Shown: positions 12,667 to 14,082 of the stretch, one piece after another
Position numbering within the stretch: position 1 is the stretch's first letter
Layout of the letters: each line of letters begins with the position of its first letter
Assembly: GCA_964598395.1 (NCBI GenBank)
Contig: CAZRBW010000067.1
Coordinates: forward strand, 1 to 14,082
DNA length: 14,082 nt
Source of the DNA: CAXBDP01 sp964598395
GTDB lineage: Bacteria > Bacteroidota > Bacteroidia > Cytophagales > Cyclobacteriaceae
Direction: 5' to 3'
Translations under genes and position numbers: made by a program
The notes under the pieces: generated by a model
What the model was told of the DNA's origin: nothing
The model's database searches: none
Seen by the model: only the letters and a program-made list of their open reading frames with translations

Positions 12667-14082
12667 TTACAACGGCCAAACCATTAATATCATGGGAATA
12701 CTAATAGCAACAATTAAAATGCTGATGGGTAAGCCCATTCGCCAATAGTCCCCAAACTTATAGCCGCCAGGCGACATTACGAGCGTGTTAGACTGATGGC
12801 CTATTGGAGTAAGAAATGCTGCAGATGCGCCAATGGCTACAGCCATCAAAAATGGGTCGGCTGAAAAGGACAGATCCTCTGCAATCTTGATAGCTATAGG
12901 TGCCATCATTACAGCAGTAGCAGCATTATTGATCACATTGGAAAGTAGCATTGTTACAGTCATAATAAATGCTAAAATCGCCCAAGTAGGAAAGCTATCA
13001 CTCAGTACAATTACTTGTGAAGATATTAGCTCGGCTCCACCTGTAGTTTCAAGAGCTTCGCCCACAGGAATCATTGCTGCAAGTAAAATGATAATAGGCC
13101 AATCTATATTTTGGTATACGTTTTTTACTGGCAAAATTTTGATCAAAACCATCGCCATAGCTGCAATAGAAAATGCTATTTCAACGGGTAATATATTGAA
13201 TACCACCATTAAAATTGAGGCAATGAAAATAGCTAAGGCATAGATGGTTCTTGTAGGTTTACTAATATCCAGTTTCCTTTCTGCTAAGGGCAAGCAGCCC
13301 AATAATTCTAGTTTGGCAGAGATGTCATCTTCACGGCCTTGAATAAGCAAGACATCACCAGATTGGAAAGTTACTCTATCAATTCGCTTTCTTAAAGTTT
13401 GGTTTTGTCTTGCAAGTGCGAGTAGGTTGATTTCGTAACGAGACCGCAATCGCATACTTGAGGCATTTTCTCCAATTAATGTCGAGTGATTTTGAATGAT
13501 TGCTTCGAGAATCACATAATCATCTGAACCCTCAGCTTTTGGATATAATTTTTCATCCCCAACCAACTCACATTTACTAGCTTCGATAAAGGTTTTCAAA
13601 CCTTCTGTATCTGATTCTATAATAAGGATATCGCCTTCACGTAGTTTACCATAGTAATTTGAAATATTTACTCGTCTATCCTCCCGCACCAAACCAATCA
13701 AGACTAAATCTGCATCCGAAATTTCTTCAATCTCATTTAGGTTTTTTCCAAGGAGATTAGATTCCTCTACAATTCTGACTTCTGTGATATAATTATTGAT
13801 TTCAAATAAGTTGCTACCATCTTCTGTTTTCTTTCTTTTTGGAATCAGTTTCCAGCCAATCAAAGTGATAAAAAGTAATCCAGCAATGGTAATAACAATG
13901 CCAACTGGACTAAAATCGAACATTGAAAATGGCTCAGAAAGACTTTGCCCTCTGAAAGTGGATATTATGATATTTGGTGGAGTGCCAATGAGCGTATTCA
14001 TACCACCGAGTAATGAAGCAAAGGCAATGGGCATTAGAATAATAGAAGGTGAGTACTTGTGTTTTCGGGCCAATTGAATGGC
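12667..14082 (-). CDS. SLC13/DASS-type permease with two internal RCK_C domains (N-terminal part cut by window edge)
   Basis: The frame is open from the right edge to TAA at 12669-12667, giving 471 visible residues. A TTG at 14073 could be read as a start, but the conserved helix continues upstream of it (AIQLARKHKYSPS), so the true start lies outside the window. The first transport signature is NTLIGTPPN (visible residues 29-37). After a helix come two soluble RCK_C (TrkA-C) domains, roughly visible residues 92-162 (LLGKNLNEIEEISDADLVLI, then LREGDILIIESD) and 170-255 (LIGENASSMRLRSRYEINLL, then SGDVLLIQG). The C-terminal membrane half carries VINNAATAVMMAPIAI and the second signature AFLTPIGHQSNTLV. 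Such proteins are inner-membrane secondary transporters, typically sodium-coupled for dicarboxylates or sulfate. The RCK_C domains probably sense a ligand. Full members are usually about 600 residues, so roughly a fifth is missing. The transported ion cannot be assigned. Confidence 0.9.
   Translation of the reverse strand, partial: AIQLARKHKYSPSIILMPIAFASLLGGMNTLIGTPPNIIISTFRGQSLSEPFSMFDFSPVGIVITIAGLLFITLIGWKLIPKRKKTEDGSNLFEINNYITEVRIVEESNLLGKNLNEIEEISDADLVLIGLVREDRRVNISNYYGKLREGDILIIESDTEGLKTFIEASKCELVGDEKLYPKAEGSDDYVILEAIIQNHSTLIGENASSMRLRSRYEINLLALARQNQTLRKRIDRVTFQSGDVLLIQGREDDISAKLELLGCLPLAERKLDISKPTRTIYALAIFIASILMVVFNILPVEIAFSIAAMAMVLIKILPVKNVYQNIDWPIIILLAAMIPVGEALETTGGAELISSQVIVLSDSFPTWAILAFIMTVTMLLSNVINNAATAVMMAPIAIKIAEDLSFSADPFLMAVAIGASAAFLTPIGHQSNTLVMSPGGYKFGDYWRMGLPISILIVAISIPMILMVWPL

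Noticed and set aside
12833..13243. 136-codon plus-strand frame opposite the permease gene
   Set aside because: Its hydrophobic, Ala/Ile-rich content is the expected mirror of a membrane-protein gene on the other strand. The permease reading has clear family motifs.
14071..14073. TTG as the true start of the permease
   Set aside because: The frame stays open to the window edge, and the residues before it continue a conserved transporter helix. The gene is truncated by the window.

Overview
The window looks like chromosomal DNA of a Bacteroidota member, probably of the Cytophagales type. It is AT-rich, start codons lack Shine-Dalgarno sequences, and exported proteins have short signal peptides ending in 'A-Q'. 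Several families are typical of that phylum: a DUF5117-type metalloprotease, a large periplasmic S9 peptidase and a tricorn-like S41 peptidase. I see no tRNA, rRNA, CRISPR array, insertion sequence or phage gene. The genus cannot be fixed from the sequence alone.

Layout. (1) 1-542, minus strand: N-terminal part of an exported DUF5117-type metalloprotease, cut by the left edge. (2) 699-3512, plus: an exported S9-type serine peptidase, divergent from (1), with a 14-bp palindrome in the shared upstream region. (3) 3546-4295, minus: an exported protein of unknown function, convergent with (2). The shared terminator stem between them encodes this protein's last codons. (4) 4296-4622: a 327-bp AT-rich gap with small repeats just upstream of the next genes. 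(5) 4623-9099, plus: three genes. They encode an ATP-grasp ligase, a 664-residue soluble protein with a papain-like Cys/His/Asn pattern at its C-terminal end, and a stand-alone alanine-racemase-fold enzyme. The last two genes overlap by 7 bases. A terminator-like hairpin lies between the first and second. (6) 9226-9423, plus: a 65-residue, two-helix membrane protein. (7) 9488-12604, plus: an exported tricorn-like S41 peptidase. (8) 12667-14082, minus: an SLC13-type permease with two internal RCK_C (TrkA-C) domains, running off the right edge. A UUCG-capped terminator separates it from (7).

Three of the genes encode exported peptidases of different catalytic classes (metallo, S9, S41), which fits a protein-degrading marine or soil lifestyle. 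The best candidate for an undescribed system is the trio at 4623-9099. An ATP-grasp enzyme could make an amide or peptide bond, a PLP racemase could supply a D-amino acid, and a papain-like enzyme could cleave or transfer an acyl group. Together they suggest a small pathway making or processing a D-amino-acid-containing compound. That pathway is inference: the fold assignments of the first and third proteins are strong, that of the second is tentative, and no substrate can be read from the sequence.
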